Both the position numbers and the translations under genes were made by a program. Of a stretch of 64,000 nt of DNA, positions 25,254-33,622 are shown piece after piece (positions within the stretch are counted from its first letter, which is position 1; the number at the start of each line of letters is the position of its first letter). The notes under the pieces were generated by a model. It saw nothing but the letters and a program-made list of their open reading frames with translations. It was not told the origin of the DNA and ran no database searches. Source of the stretch: Streptomyces flavochromogenes (GTDB taxonomy: Bacteria > Actinomycetota > Actinomycetes > Streptomycetales > Streptomycetaceae). The stretch covers positions 1 to 64,000 of the forward strand of contig NZ_JNZO01000022.1 of NCBI RefSeq assembly GCF_000717595.1, in the 5' to 3' direction.

Positions 25254-28200
25254 GTGATCAGCCCGTTGGATCGACGGCCGCGCCGTCGTGCGCTCGGCCG
25301 CATCGCACTCACCGTCAGCCTCGCGGTGACGGCCGGTGTCGGCGCCACCGTGGGGGCGGTGGCCGACACGCCCGGCGCGACCGGCGACGCCGTCGTCGTC
25401 AGCCCGGGCGCACGCTACGTGCCCCGCGCCACCATCGTCCTGAACGCGGGGGAGACCGGCTTCCTGACCGCGCAGGAGGGCGACGACCGGCTGCGCTGGA
25501 TCGACTACGCGACCGGTGACGCCACCGTCCTCGACCACCGTCTGCCGAAGCCGCTCTCCTACGACGTCGACGAGTTCCGCTTCACCGAGTACCCGGCGGA
25601 CTTCGGGCACGGCTCCGACACCGTCGCCGTCCACTCGGAGAGCCCGTCCCCGCACGTGACGCTCCAGCAGCGGGCCGGCGGCGGCGCGACGACCACCGTC
25701 GCGATGCCGGAGGGGCAGACCTACGTCGGCACGTACGGCGACACCGTCATCACCCGGACCGGCACCGAGAACGCCGTCACGAGCCTGCACCTGCTCCACC
25801 CGGAGGCCGGCGGCGTCAGGGAGCAGAAGCTGGAGGGGCTGCCCGAGGGCTGGAACCTCTCGATCAGCGAGGGCGACGCGCGGTCGATCGCCATCCGGGG
25901 CATCAAGTGGGTGGACTCCACGATGAGCCAGGGATGGTGGGTCGTCGACCTGGCGAGCGGGAAGCTCAAGACGCTCTCCACCCACGGCGAGAGCGTCTCC
26001 TTCGACAAGGACACGGTCCTCCACGTCGGCGCCCCGTCCGGCAGCGAGGCCCAGGTGTACCGCCGGGACGACCCGGACGCCGCCCCGACCACCGTCGACC
26101 TGCGGGAGGTCGCCTCGTACGACGACGTCGTACGCAGGCTCGGCGACGCGCTGGTCACGGTGAGCCCGCCCAACCCGGGCAACAACGAGTACCGGGGAAA
26201 CCGTCTCGCGCTGTACGTTCCGGACGGCAGGGACACCCCCCTGCTCGACGTCGCCTCCACCTCCCTCAGCCGTACGCCCGACGGCTCGCTCCTGGTGGCC
26301 GGTGCGGAGCAGCGCACCGACTACGGCGCCCTCGACTGGGGGTACTACCGCTTCACGGCGGCCGCCGACGGCACCGTGACGCGCAAGCGCCTCGCGGACA
26401 TCGAGGACATGGAGGCCAAGCCCGCGGGCATCTCCCTCGGCAGCGGCATCCTGACCACGGGCGACGACTCGAAGCTGTACCAGCCGGGCGGCATCATCGG
26501 CGGATACCGGAGCACCTGGCTGAAGACCTCGGGGCGCCCCGACGAGCTGCGCTCGACCACCGACGGTTTCGTCACGGGCTGGGACGACGACTGCAGCCCC
26601 GCGTGGCGCGTCTCCTGCGTCTCCCTGTTCGCGAGCGGCGACGGTCACCACGGCCGCAAGGCGGGCACCGAGCAGGGTCTGACCATGCTCTACCCGAACG
26701 GCTCCGGCACCTGGGGCCCGCGGCTGACGACGGGGCTCAGCAGCCCGTGGCTCGTCGACCTGTCCGGCCGGTACGGGGTCGTGAACCAGGCCTCGGGCGG
26801 ATCCCAGGCGATCGTCGAGTTCCGCGGCACCGACTCCGGAGCCGTACTGCAGAAGCGCGAGCCGGTGGCGTCGGCCCTCTGGGGCGACACGCTCTGGAGC
26901 GCCACGCAGGGCTCGAACACCGTCACCTCCAAGGTCCTTCCGGCGGGAACCGCGGGCGAGTCGTTCACGACGACCAACCGCTGCGAGCCCACCGACCTCC
27001 AGGCCGTGGGCCGCTGGGTGTACTGGAAGTGCCGGGACGAGTCGTGGGACGTCCGCGGCGGTGGCCTGTACGACCGGTCCACCAAGCGCTTCATGAGCAT
27101 CGGTTCGGACGACGTGCTCCTCGGCGACGAGTACCTCGTCTCCCGCTCGGACAGTGCGGGTCTCACCCTGGTCGATCTGCACCATGGGATTCCCGCCAGT
27201 GGCAGGGCCGCCGACCTGCCGCAGCGCGTGGTGGCGACCTCCGCCCAGCTCGGCGCGAACACCACCCGCCGCGCCGGCTGGACCGTCGACCGCTTCGGCG
27301 GACACGTCGCCTACACCGGTGACGACCGTCGCGTGCGGATCGTCCCGTCCGGAGTCCCGGCCTCCCGGATCGCGGTCATCGACAAGGACGTGGCAGCGTC
27401 CGCCGACGTCGGCGCCGCTGCCTGGAAGCCCCGCTGGTGGCTGTCCAAGCCGGCCGCCTCCTGGTCTCTGGCCCTCAGGAACAAGGCGACCGGCAAGGTC
27501 GTGCGGACCGTGACCGGCGGCGAGGCGCGAGGCATCGTCGCGCCCGTCTGGGACGGCAAGGACGCGGCCGGGAGGTTCGTCGCGAACGGGGCCCACACCT
27601 GGACGCTGACGGTGAAGCCCGCCGACGGACAGGGCGCGGACCTCGCCCTCTCCGGTGCGGTCCACGTGACCGGTGCGGCCGCCGTGTGGCGCGACCTCGG
27701 CGGGGACGACGGGTTCGGTGATCTGCTGGTGATGGACACGGCCGGGCTCGTGTCGATGTACCGGGGTACGGGCACGGGCGCGCTGTCGGCGCGGATCGCC
27801 GGTACGGGGGCGAAGTTCGCGACGTCGTCGGTGTTCGTCCCGACGGGCGACCTGAACGCGGACCGGTGCGCGGACGTCTACGTCCGCGTCGGCGACCAGC
27901 TGCGCGCCTACCGTCCCGGGTGCGGGAAGACCCTGTCCGCCTCCTCGCCGTACACGCCGGTCGGCTCGGGCTGGGGTCAGTACGACATGCTGACGTCTCC
28001 GGGCGACGTGAACGGCGACGGGTACGCGGACCTGGTCGTGCGCCAGGCGTCGACCGGCGACATGTACTTCTACGCCGGCACGGCCGACCACCGGGTCGGG
28101 ACCCGCGTGAAGATCGGCTCCGACTGGAAGCTCTACAAGAAGATCGTCGGCGCCGGCGACCTGAACGGCGACGGCCGCGGCGACCTCCTCGCCGTGGACG

Positions 28201-28454
28201 CGGCGGGCGTGCTCTGGCGGTACTACGGCACGGCGACCGGCGGCAGCACCGCGCGCGTGAAGGTCGGCGGCGGCTGGGGCGGCTACACGTCCATGGCCGG
28301 CGTCGGCGACCTCTCGGGCGACGGTCGCGCGGACCTCGTCGCCCGTGACGCCGCCGGCAAGCTGTGGCGGTACAGCGGCACCGGGACGGGCTCGTACGGC
28401 ACCCGGGCGCTGATCGGTTCGGGCGGCTGGAACGGCTTCAAGGGTCTGTACTGA
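25254..28454 (+). CDS. Large secreted FG-GAP/VCBS repeat protein
   Basis: 1066 aa from GTG 25254. The start is basic (DRRPRRRALGRIALTVSLAV) and gives a signal peptide, cleaved near AVA-DTPG. Residues about 50-700 look like an irregular beta-propeller of Asp/Gly-rich strands (YATGDATVLDH, WWVVDLASGKLKTL, AAADGTVTRKRL). A FlgD-like Ig segment follows (VTGGEARGIVAPVWDGKDAA). The C-terminal 240 residues hold four calcium-binding FG-GAP repeats with D-x-N-x-D-G-x-x-D: GDLNADRCADVYV, GDVNGDGYADLVV, GDLNGDGRGDLLA and GDLSGDGRADLVA. No enzyme motif is seen. Such proteins bind sugars or proteins at the cell surface; role unknown. Confidence 0.88.
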   Translation: MISPLDRRPRRRALGRIALTVSLAVTAGVGATVGAVADTPGATGDAVVVSPGARYVPRATIVLNAGETGFLTAQEGDDRLRWIDYATGDATVLDHRLPKPLSYDVDEFRFTEYPADFGHGSDTVAVHSESPSPHVTLQQRAGGGATTTVAMPEGQTYVGTYGDTVITRTGTENAVTSLHLLHPEAGGVREQKLEGLPEGWNLSISEGDARSIAIRGIKWVDSTMSQGWWVVDLASGKLKTLSTHGESVSFDKDTVLHVGAPSGSEAQVYRRDDPDAAPTTVDLREVASYDDVVRRLGDALVTVSPPNPGNNEYRGNRLALYVPDGRDTPLLDVASTSLSRTPDGSLLVAGAEQRTDYGALDWGYYRFTAAADGTVTRKRLADIEDMEAKPAGISLGSGILTTGDDSKLYQPGGIIGGYRSTWLKTSGRPDELRSTTDGFVTGWDDDCSPAWRVSCVSLFASGDGHHGRKAGTEQGLTMLYPNGSGTWGPRLTTGLSSPWLVDLSGRYGVVNQASGGSQAIVEFRGTDSGAVLQKREPVASALWGDTLWSATQGSNTVTSKVLPAGTAGESFTTTNRCEPTDLQAVGRWVYWKCRDESWDVRGGGLYDRSTKRFMSIGSDDVLLGDEYLVSRSDSAGLTLVDLHHGIPASGRAADLPQRVVATSAQLGANTTRRAGWTVDRFGGHVAYTGDDRRVRIVPSGVPASRIAVIDKDVAASADVGAAAWKPRWWLSKPAASWSLALRNKATGKVVRTVTGGEARGIVAPVWDGKDAAGRFVANGAHTWTLTVKPADGQGADLALSGAVHVTGAAAVWRDLGGDDGFGDLLVMDTAGLVSMYRGTGTGALSARIAGTGAKFATSSVFVPTGDLNADRCADVYVRVGDQLRAYRPGCGKTLSASSPYTPVGSGWGQYDMLTSPGDVNGDGYADLVVRQASTGDMYFYAGTADHRVGTRVKIGSDWKLYKKIVGAGDLNGDGRGDLLAVDAAGVLWRYYGTATGGSTARVKVGGGWGGYTSMAGVGDLSGDGRADLVARDAAGKLWRYSGTGTGSYGTRALIGSGGWNGFKGLY

Positions 28455-28475
28455 CCCTCGCACCCCCTTCCCACC

Positions 28476-28508
28476 CCGAGGGCCCGGCCATCGAGGCCGG
28501 GCCCTCGG
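28476..28508 (+). terminator. Terminator of the FG-GAP gene
   Basis: A perfect 14-bp stem (CCGAGGGCCCGGCC with its complement) and 5-nt loop, 22 bp after the stop codon. Confidence 0.85.
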
Positions 28509-28850
28509 GCGTGTCGTGCCGTTCAGGCCGGGCTCGCGGCGATCGTGGGCGGAGGAAAGGCGCCAATCTGGCAGATGACCCGGGCTTACGCCAGGCCGAA
28601 AGCCCTCCGGTGCGAATCGGGTCGTACCGGTGTGGACCGGATGTTCGCGTCACGGGGGGCTGTCCGGTACGTGCCGCGCACGATTGGCCGGACTCCTCCG
28701 TTGCCCACACGTCGGGCCACCGCTAGCGCCATTGGCGGCCCGGACCCTCACTCCCCATCATCGTCCGGGGTGCGCCGCACCCGCCATCGGTGAGGCCTTC
28801 GGGGAGGCGACGACCGTGCAGACGACCGACGTCCCGGCGGTGGGGAACGG
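28509..28850. other. 342-bp intergenic region before the KamA-like gene
   Basis: No supported gene. The composition and short imperfect dyads give no recognisable regulatory RNA. A weak purine-rich stretch (GGTGGGGAACGG) precedes the GTG start at 28851. Confidence 0.35.
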
Positions 28851-30128
28851 GTGACCGTCTTCACCGGTCACCGCCTCGCCCGGCTCATCGCCGACCGCAC
28901 CGGGCAGCCCGCCCTCGCGCACGACGCCGACGTCGTCGGCCGTGTGCTGCCGTTCAGGGTCGGCTCCCACGCCGCCGACGAACTCATCGACTGGTCGCGC
29001 GCCCCCGGCGACCCCCTCTACCGGCTCCTCGTGCCCCACCGCGACCTGCTCGCCCCCGCGGACTTCGCCGCCGTCGAACAGACCCTGCGGGGCGGCGACC
29101 GGGGCCGATTGGGCCTCGTCGTCGACGGCCTGCGCGAACGGCTCGACCCGCACCCGGCCGGGCGGGACACCGAGGCCGTCCGGCACACCTACCCGGGCAC
29201 CCTGCTCGTCCTCCCCGACCGGCGCCGCACCTGCCCCGCCCCCTGCGCGTCCTGCTCCCGCCGGCCGCCGAACACCGGAGACCCGGCGCTCGGGCCCGCA
29301 CGGGGCGGGCCCGAGGCCATGACGGCCCGCCTGGCCAGGCACCCGGAGATCACCGACGTCGTCCTCGACGGCGAGGACCCGCTCGCCATGCGGGCGGCCG
29401 AGCTCGACGCGTACGTCTCACCGCTCCTGGCCACTCCCCAGGTGCGGACGATCCGCATCCGGACGAGGGCCGTGATCCACGCCCCCGAGCGCTTCCTCAC
29501 CTCGACCGGGGGCGCCGCCGACGCCGATGACCTCCTCCGCGTCCTCGAACGGGTCGTCGCGGCGGGCCGCCGTCTCTCGCTGCTCGTCCACCTCACCCAC
29601 CCCCGGGAGCTCGACCCGGCACCGACCCGCCGGGCCGTCGCCCGCATCCTCGCGACGGGAGCGGCGATACGCACCCAGGCCCCCGTCCTCCGGCACGTCA
29701 ACGACGACGCCGCGGTCTGGGCGCGCATGTGGCGGGAACAGACCGCGCTCGGCCTCGTCCCGTACCGCATGCTCGTCGAGCGCGGTTCGGGTGCGCACCG
29801 CTGCTTCGGACTGCCGCTCGCCGAGGTCGTGGCCGTCCACGCGGAGGCGGTACGGCAGCGGGTCCGGGGGCTCGCGCCCGTCGTCGGGGGCCCGGTGATG
29901 TCCACGGAGCTGGGCGCGCTCGCCGTGGACGGTGTCGTCCGGCTCGGGCAGGGTCCGGCCTTCGTCCTCCGTGCGCTCAAGGCCCGCGATCCCGCTCTGG
30001 CCGGAGCCGTGGCGTACGCCCGCTTCGACCCGGCGGCGAGGTGGTGGGACGAGCTGACCCCGTACGGGCCCCGGGACCGGATCCTGATCCCGGGGGAGCC
30101 GTTGACGGCGGCGGACGTGGTGGGCTGA
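28851..30128 (+). CDS. KamA-like radical SAM protein (divergent lysine 2,3-aminomutase family)
   Basis: 425 aa. The N-terminal region (ADELIDWSRAPGDPLYRLLV, DTEAVRHTYPGTLLVLPDRR) and layout follow the lysine 2,3-aminomutase (KamA/EpmB) family. The [4Fe-4S] cluster motif is C128-x3-C132-x2-C135 in TCPAPCASCSR, but the aromatic and Arg residues of the normal CRYCFR are missing. The barrel strands are recognisable (ITDVVLDGEDPLAM, RTIRIRTRAVIHAPER, ILATGAAIRTQAPVLRHVND). I cannot find a clear PLP-binding Lys. It is a probable radical SAM enzyme, but lysine aminomutase activity is doubtful. GTG start. Confidence 0.75.
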   Translation: MTVFTGHRLARLIADRTGQPALAHDADVVGRVLPFRVGSHAADELIDWSRAPGDPLYRLLVPHRDLLAPADFAAVEQTLRGGDRGRLGLVVDGLRERLDPHPAGRDTEAVRHTYPGTLLVLPDRRRTCPAPCASCSRRPPNTGDPALGPARGGPEAMTARLARHPEITDVVLDGEDPLAMRAAELDAYVSPLLATPQVRTIRIRTRAVIHAPERFLTSTGGAADADDLLRVLERVVAAGRRLSLLVHLTHPRELDPAPTRRAVARILATGAAIRTQAPVLRHVNDDAAVWARMWREQTALGLVPYRMLVERGSGAHRCFGLPLAEVVAVHAEAVRQRVRGLAPVVGGPVMSTELGALAVDGVVRLGQGPAFVLRALKARDPALAGAVAYARFDPAARWWDELTPYGPRDRILIPGEPLTAADVVG

Positions 30129-30140
30129 AGGGCCCACCAC
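30117..30140. terminator. Hairpin between convergent KamA-like and SBP genes
   Basis: A perfect 9-bp stem (GTGGTGGGC with GCCCACCAC, 6-nt loop) overlaps the KamA-like stop codon, placed to end both convergent transcripts. Confidence 0.6.
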
Positions 30141-30152
30141 CTCCCGGGAACG

Positions 30153-30881
30153 TCAGGCCGCGGGCGGGGCGAGCAGCCCCGCGTCCTGCCCTGCGCGACG
30201 GAGCGAGTCCGCGACGAAGCCGTTCGCCTTCAGCTCCTCGACGGTGGAACGGAGGAAGGCCACGGTCTCGGGTGCGCGGCCGACCGTCGTGCCGACCGCC
30301 TGGCGGATCTCCATGAACCGGTCCTCGATCAGCCGGACTTCGGGGTGCTCCTGTACGTACGAGGTCATGGGCTGGCGGATGCCGGCGCCCACCTCCAGAC
30401 CCTCCACCCGGAAGGTGTCGACGCCCTCCGCGCCGCGCACGACCGTCGCGTGCGCGAGAGAACGGGAGAGGAAGAGGTCGTACGCGGAGCCCTGCTTGAC
30501 GCCGATCCGAACGCCGGGCGCGTCGACCTCCTCGACGGTGGTGAGGCCGGAGTCGAGGGGGACGGCGTACACGCCTTCGATGACGACGTACGGGGCGGTG
30601 AACGCGACCTCCGTCTCCCGCGCCGGATCCACGGCGAGGAAACAGAGGTCGGCCCGGCCGTCGGCCATCGCCTCGAAGGACTTCCGCGCCGCGTCGAAAC
30701 AGAGCAGCTCGACGGGAAGCCCGAGCCGCGACCCGATCTCCCGCGCCAGATCGACGGTGATCCCGGTCGGCGCCTCGGGGGTGCCCTGCGCGAGCACCGG
30801 GTTCCCGAGGTTCACGGAGGCCCGGAGGGTGCCCGTGGGGGCGAGGTCGGCGGCGAGGGCGGGATTCGGCGTGTGCGTCAT
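30153..30881 (-). CDS. Periplasmic-binding-protein-like domain protein (SBP_bac_3) without signal peptide
   Basis: 242 aa with the full family 3 solute-binding fold of polar amino-acid transporters: LRASVNLGNPVLAQ, GITVDLAREIGSRLGLPVEL, MADGRADLCFLAVDPARETE, VAFTAPYVVIEGVYAVPLDS and GVRIGVKQGSAYDLFLSRSL. It begins MTHTPNPALAADLAPTGTLR, with no basic or hydrophobic signal and no lipobox, so as read it would stay in the cytoplasm. No permease or ATPase gene is adjacent. It may be a cytoplasmic ligand-binding protein or an enzyme of the cyclohexadienyl dehydratase type, which shares this fold. ATG 30881 is the only start before the domain. Confidence 0.75.
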   Translation of the reverse strand: MTHTPNPALAADLAPTGTLRASVNLGNPVLAQGTPEAPTGITVDLAREIGSRLGLPVELLCFDAARKSFEAMADGRADLCFLAVDPARETEVAFTAPYVVIEGVYAVPLDSGLTTVEEVDAPGVRIGVKQGSAYDLFLSRSLAHATVVRGAEGVDTFRVEGLEVGAGIRQPMTSYVQEHPEVRLIEDRFMEIRQAVGTTVGRAPETVAFLRSTVEELKANGFVADSLRRAGQDAGLLAPPAA

Positions 30882-30892
30882 GGAAGGGGAGT

Positions 30893-31837
30893 CTAGGAAG
30901 CGTCGGCGGCGGGCTCGCGGTGCAGTCCGTCGAGGAGGGCCAGGTCTTCCTCGGTGAGCCGGATCGCGCCTGCGTCGATGTTGGCGGCGAGGTGGTCGGG
31001 GTCGCCGGTGCCGGGGATGGCGAGGAGGTGGGGGCCCTGGTGCAGGGTCCAGGCGATCCGGATCTGGGCGGGGCTCGCGCCGTGGGCCTCGGCGACGGCG
31101 AGGACCTCGGGGCTCTCGGGGGCGGTGGCTCCGCCCTGACGGCCCGCGGCGGCGATCGCGTAGAAGGGCACGAAGGCGATGCCCTGTTCGCCGCAGCGAC
31201 GCACGAAGTCCTCGTACTCGGGGCGGACCCCGATCCCGTACATGTTCTGCACGCAGACGACGGGGGCGATGGCCTGCGCCTCGGCGAGCTGTTCGGGGGT
31301 GATGTTGGAGACGCCGAGATGGCGGACGAGTCCGGCCTCGCGGAGCTCGGCGAGGGCGCCGAAGCGCTCGGCGATCGAATCGGTGCCGACGATACGGAGG
31401 TTGACGACGTCGAGGTGGTCGCGGCCGAGCTGGCGCAGGTTCTCCTCGACCTGGCCGCGCAGGTCGGCGGGGGTGCGCGCGTGCGTGCCCCAGGCGCCGG
31501 AGGCGTCGCGGCAGGGGCCGACCTTGGTGGCGATGACCAGGTCGTCGGGGTAGGGCCCGCCGAGGGCGCTGCTGATCAGCTCGTTGGCGGAGCGGAGCGG
31601 GGAGAAGTAGAAGGCGGCGGTGTCGATGTGGTTCACGCCGAGGTCGACGGCCTTGCGCAGCACGGCGATCGCCTCGTCGCGGTCGCGGGGTGCGGCGTGC
31701 TCGACGAGTGCCTCACCGCGCTGGGGCAGTCGCATGGCCCCGAACCCGATGCGGTTGACGGTGAGGTCCCCGAGGGCCCAGGTACCGGCCGCGGAGGCGG
31801 GGGAGGAAGGGGCGGTGGGGGTGGGGGTGGTGGTCAT
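30893..31837 (-). CDS. Aldo/keto reductase
   Basis: 314 aa from ATG 31837 (MTTTPTPTAPSSPASAAGTW). NADPH-dependent carbonyl reductase with a TIM barrel: VNRIGFGAMRLPQRG, LGVNHIDTAAFY (catalytic Asp and Tyr), VIATKVGP (catalytic Lys), GLVRHLGVSNITPEQLAEA and LAIPGTGDPDHLAANIDAG. The usual catalytic His position reads RDHLDVVNLRI. It lies 11 bp upstream of the SBP-like gene stop-to-start direction on the same strand, so it may be the second gene of a pair read from 31.8 kb. Substrate unknown. Confidence 0.87.
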   Translation of the reverse strand: MTTTPTPTAPSSPASAAGTWALGDLTVNRIGFGAMRLPQRGEALVEHAAPRDRDEAIAVLRKAVDLGVNHIDTAAFYFSPLRSANELISSALGGPYPDDLVIATKVGPCRDASGAWGTHARTPADLRGQVEENLRQLGRDHLDVVNLRIVGTDSIAERFGALAELREAGLVRHLGVSNITPEQLAEAQAIAPVVCVQNMYGIGVRPEYEDFVRRCGEQGIAFVPFYAIAAAGRQGGATAPESPEVLAVAEAHGASPAQIRIAWTLHQGPHLLAIPGTGDPDHLAANIDAGAIRLTEEDLALLDGLHREPAADAS

Positions 31838-32015
31838 GCGGGGGATGATCCCCCAGGGACGGGAGCACCGCCATCGGATAAAGCGTTCAAGGCGAGGTGT
31901 CCGACCGTGACAGCCCGGGACCCGAACGCCCCCCGTTCCTAAGGGGGTTGGCCCCACCCCTGACGCGCCAGCCCGCCGGATGGGGGCCGGGCGCCCCGTC
32001 CGCGAGGCTGTGCGC

Positions 32016-33557
32016 ATGACAACGAACCGTGGCCGCAAGGCCCTCCTCCTCGCCCTCTCCGCCGCAACCGTCGCCGGGGCCGCCCTCGCCGGCGGCGGCA
32101 CCGCCGTTGCCGCCGCCGGCAGGGCCGGAGCCACGACCGGGCTGACGTGGGGCGACTGCGCCCCGGCCGTTCGGCCGCTTCCCGGGCAGCAGTGCGCCAC
32201 GCTCTCCGTACCCCTCGACTACGCCGATCCCGACGGGGAGCGGATCCCGCTCGCCGTCTCCCGGCTGCCCAGCACGCGGCCGGAGGCGCGGCGCGGGACG
32301 CTCATGGTGATCCCCGGCGGGCCCGGAAGTTCCGGAGTGCAGCGGCTGGGGCAGAAGGGGGCCGCCCTGGCGAAGGAGATGGACGGGGCCTACGACCTGG
32401 TGGCGTTCGACCCGCGCGGGATCGGCGGCTCGGCCAAGGCGCGGTGCGGGCTCGACGAGGGCGACCGGTGGATGATGACGCTGCGGTCGTGGCCCGGTGC
32501 GGGCGGCGGCATCGACGAGAACGTCGCCCGGTCGAAGCGGATCGCCGAGGCCTGTGCCCGGAACGGCGGCGCCATGCTGCGCGGGCTGACCACCGCCAAC
32601 CAGGTCCGGGACCTGGAGCAGCTGAGGAAGGCGCTCGGTGAGCGGAAGCTGTCGGCGTGGGGCGTGTCGTACGGGACGTACGTGGCGGCCGCGTACGCGG
32701 AGAGGTACCCGCACCGGACGGACCGCTGGGTCCTCGACAGCAGCAACGACCCCGACCCGAAGAGGGTCGCCCGGGGCTGGCTGGAGGGCATGGCGCAGGG
32801 CGCCGAGGACCGGTTCCCCGACTTCGCGGACTGGGCCGCGCACCCGGACCGGGCGGACGAGGGATTGCGGCTCGCGGAGCGGCCCGGGGACGTCCGGGCC
32901 GTCGTCATGGATCTGGCGGGCCGACTCGACCGGGAGCCGCACGCCTCCGTGCTGCCGGGCGCGCCGGGCGAGCCCGCGCGCCCGGGCCCCCCGCTCACGG
33001 GCTCGATGCTGCTCCAGTCGCTCCAGCTCGCGCTCTACTCCGACGGCTTCTTCCCGTCCTTAGCGCAGCTGGTGACGGAGGCGCTCGATCCGCAGGGCGA
33101 GCCGGTGCTGCCGCGTGAGCTGGCGGGCGCCATGCCGGACGACGCCGCGGCCATCACCGTGGGCGTGATCTGCAACGACGTGAACTGGCCCGCGTCCGTA
33201 CCGGCGTACGAGCGGGCCGTGGCGAAGGACCGCGAGCGGTTCCCGCTGACCGCCGGGATGCCGGCGAACATCACGCCCTGCGCCTTCTGGAAGGGCGGCG
33301 CCGTGGAGAAGCCCGTCCGCATCACCGACCGCGGGCCGTCCAACATCCTGATGATCCAGAACCTGCGGGATCCCGCCACCCCGTACTCCAAGGGGATGGG
33401 GATGCGGCGCGCCCTCGGCGACCGCGCCCGGCTCGTCTCCGTCGACCACGGCGGGCACGGCGTCTATCTGGGGAACGGCAACGCCTGTGGGGATCAGGCC
33501 GTGACCCGCTTCCTCACCGGGGGCGTCCGGCCGGACGGGGACGTCCTCTGCCGGTAG
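32016..33557 (+). CDS. Secreted alpha/beta hydrolase, tripeptidyl aminopeptidase type (SlpD/TAP family)
   Basis: 513 aa from ATG 32016, the start of a signal peptide (ALLLALSAATVAGAALAGGG). The hydrolase domain has the oxyanion loop VIPGGPGSSGVQ, the nucleophile elbow WGVSYGTYVA (GXSXG), and the TAP C-terminal domain with the acid and base residues in MIQNLRDPATPYSKGM and VDHGGHGVYL. The family includes tripeptidyl aminopeptidases (TAP, SlpD, SlpE) of Streptomyces, which trim peptides outside the cell. It is a single-gene transcript that ends at a strong terminator. Confidence 0.9.
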   Translation: MTTNRGRKALLLALSAATVAGAALAGGGTAVAAAGRAGATTGLTWGDCAPAVRPLPGQQCATLSVPLDYADPDGERIPLAVSRLPSTRPEARRGTLMVIPGGPGSSGVQRLGQKGAALAKEMDGAYDLVAFDPRGIGGSAKARCGLDEGDRWMMTLRSWPGAGGGIDENVARSKRIAEACARNGGAMLRGLTTANQVRDLEQLRKALGERKLSAWGVSYGTYVAAAYAERYPHRTDRWVLDSSNDPDPKRVARGWLEGMAQGAEDRFPDFADWAAHPDRADEGLRLAERPGDVRAVVMDLAGRLDREPHASVLPGAPGEPARPGPPLTGSMLLQSLQLALYSDGFFPSLAQLVTEALDPQGEPVLPRELAGAMPDDAAAITVGVICNDVNWPASVPAYERAVAKDRERFPLTAGMPANITPCAFWKGGAVEKPVRITDRGPSNILMIQNLRDPATPYSKGMGMRRALGDRARLVSVDHGGHGVYLGNGNACGDQAVTRFLTGGVRPDGDVLCR

Positions 33558-33576
33558 GCATCCTCCGTACACGTGC

Positions 33577-33610
33577 GGGAGCCCGGCCGGAACCTTCCGG
33601 CCGGGCTCCC
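33577..33610. terminator. Strong bidirectional terminator
   Basis: A perfect 16-bp stem (GGGAGCCCGGCCGGAA) with a 2-nt spacer, followed by TTTCT on the plus strand. It separates the convergent hydrolase and PTS genes. Confidence 0.88.
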
Positions 33611-33622
33611 TTTCTCCTTCGC

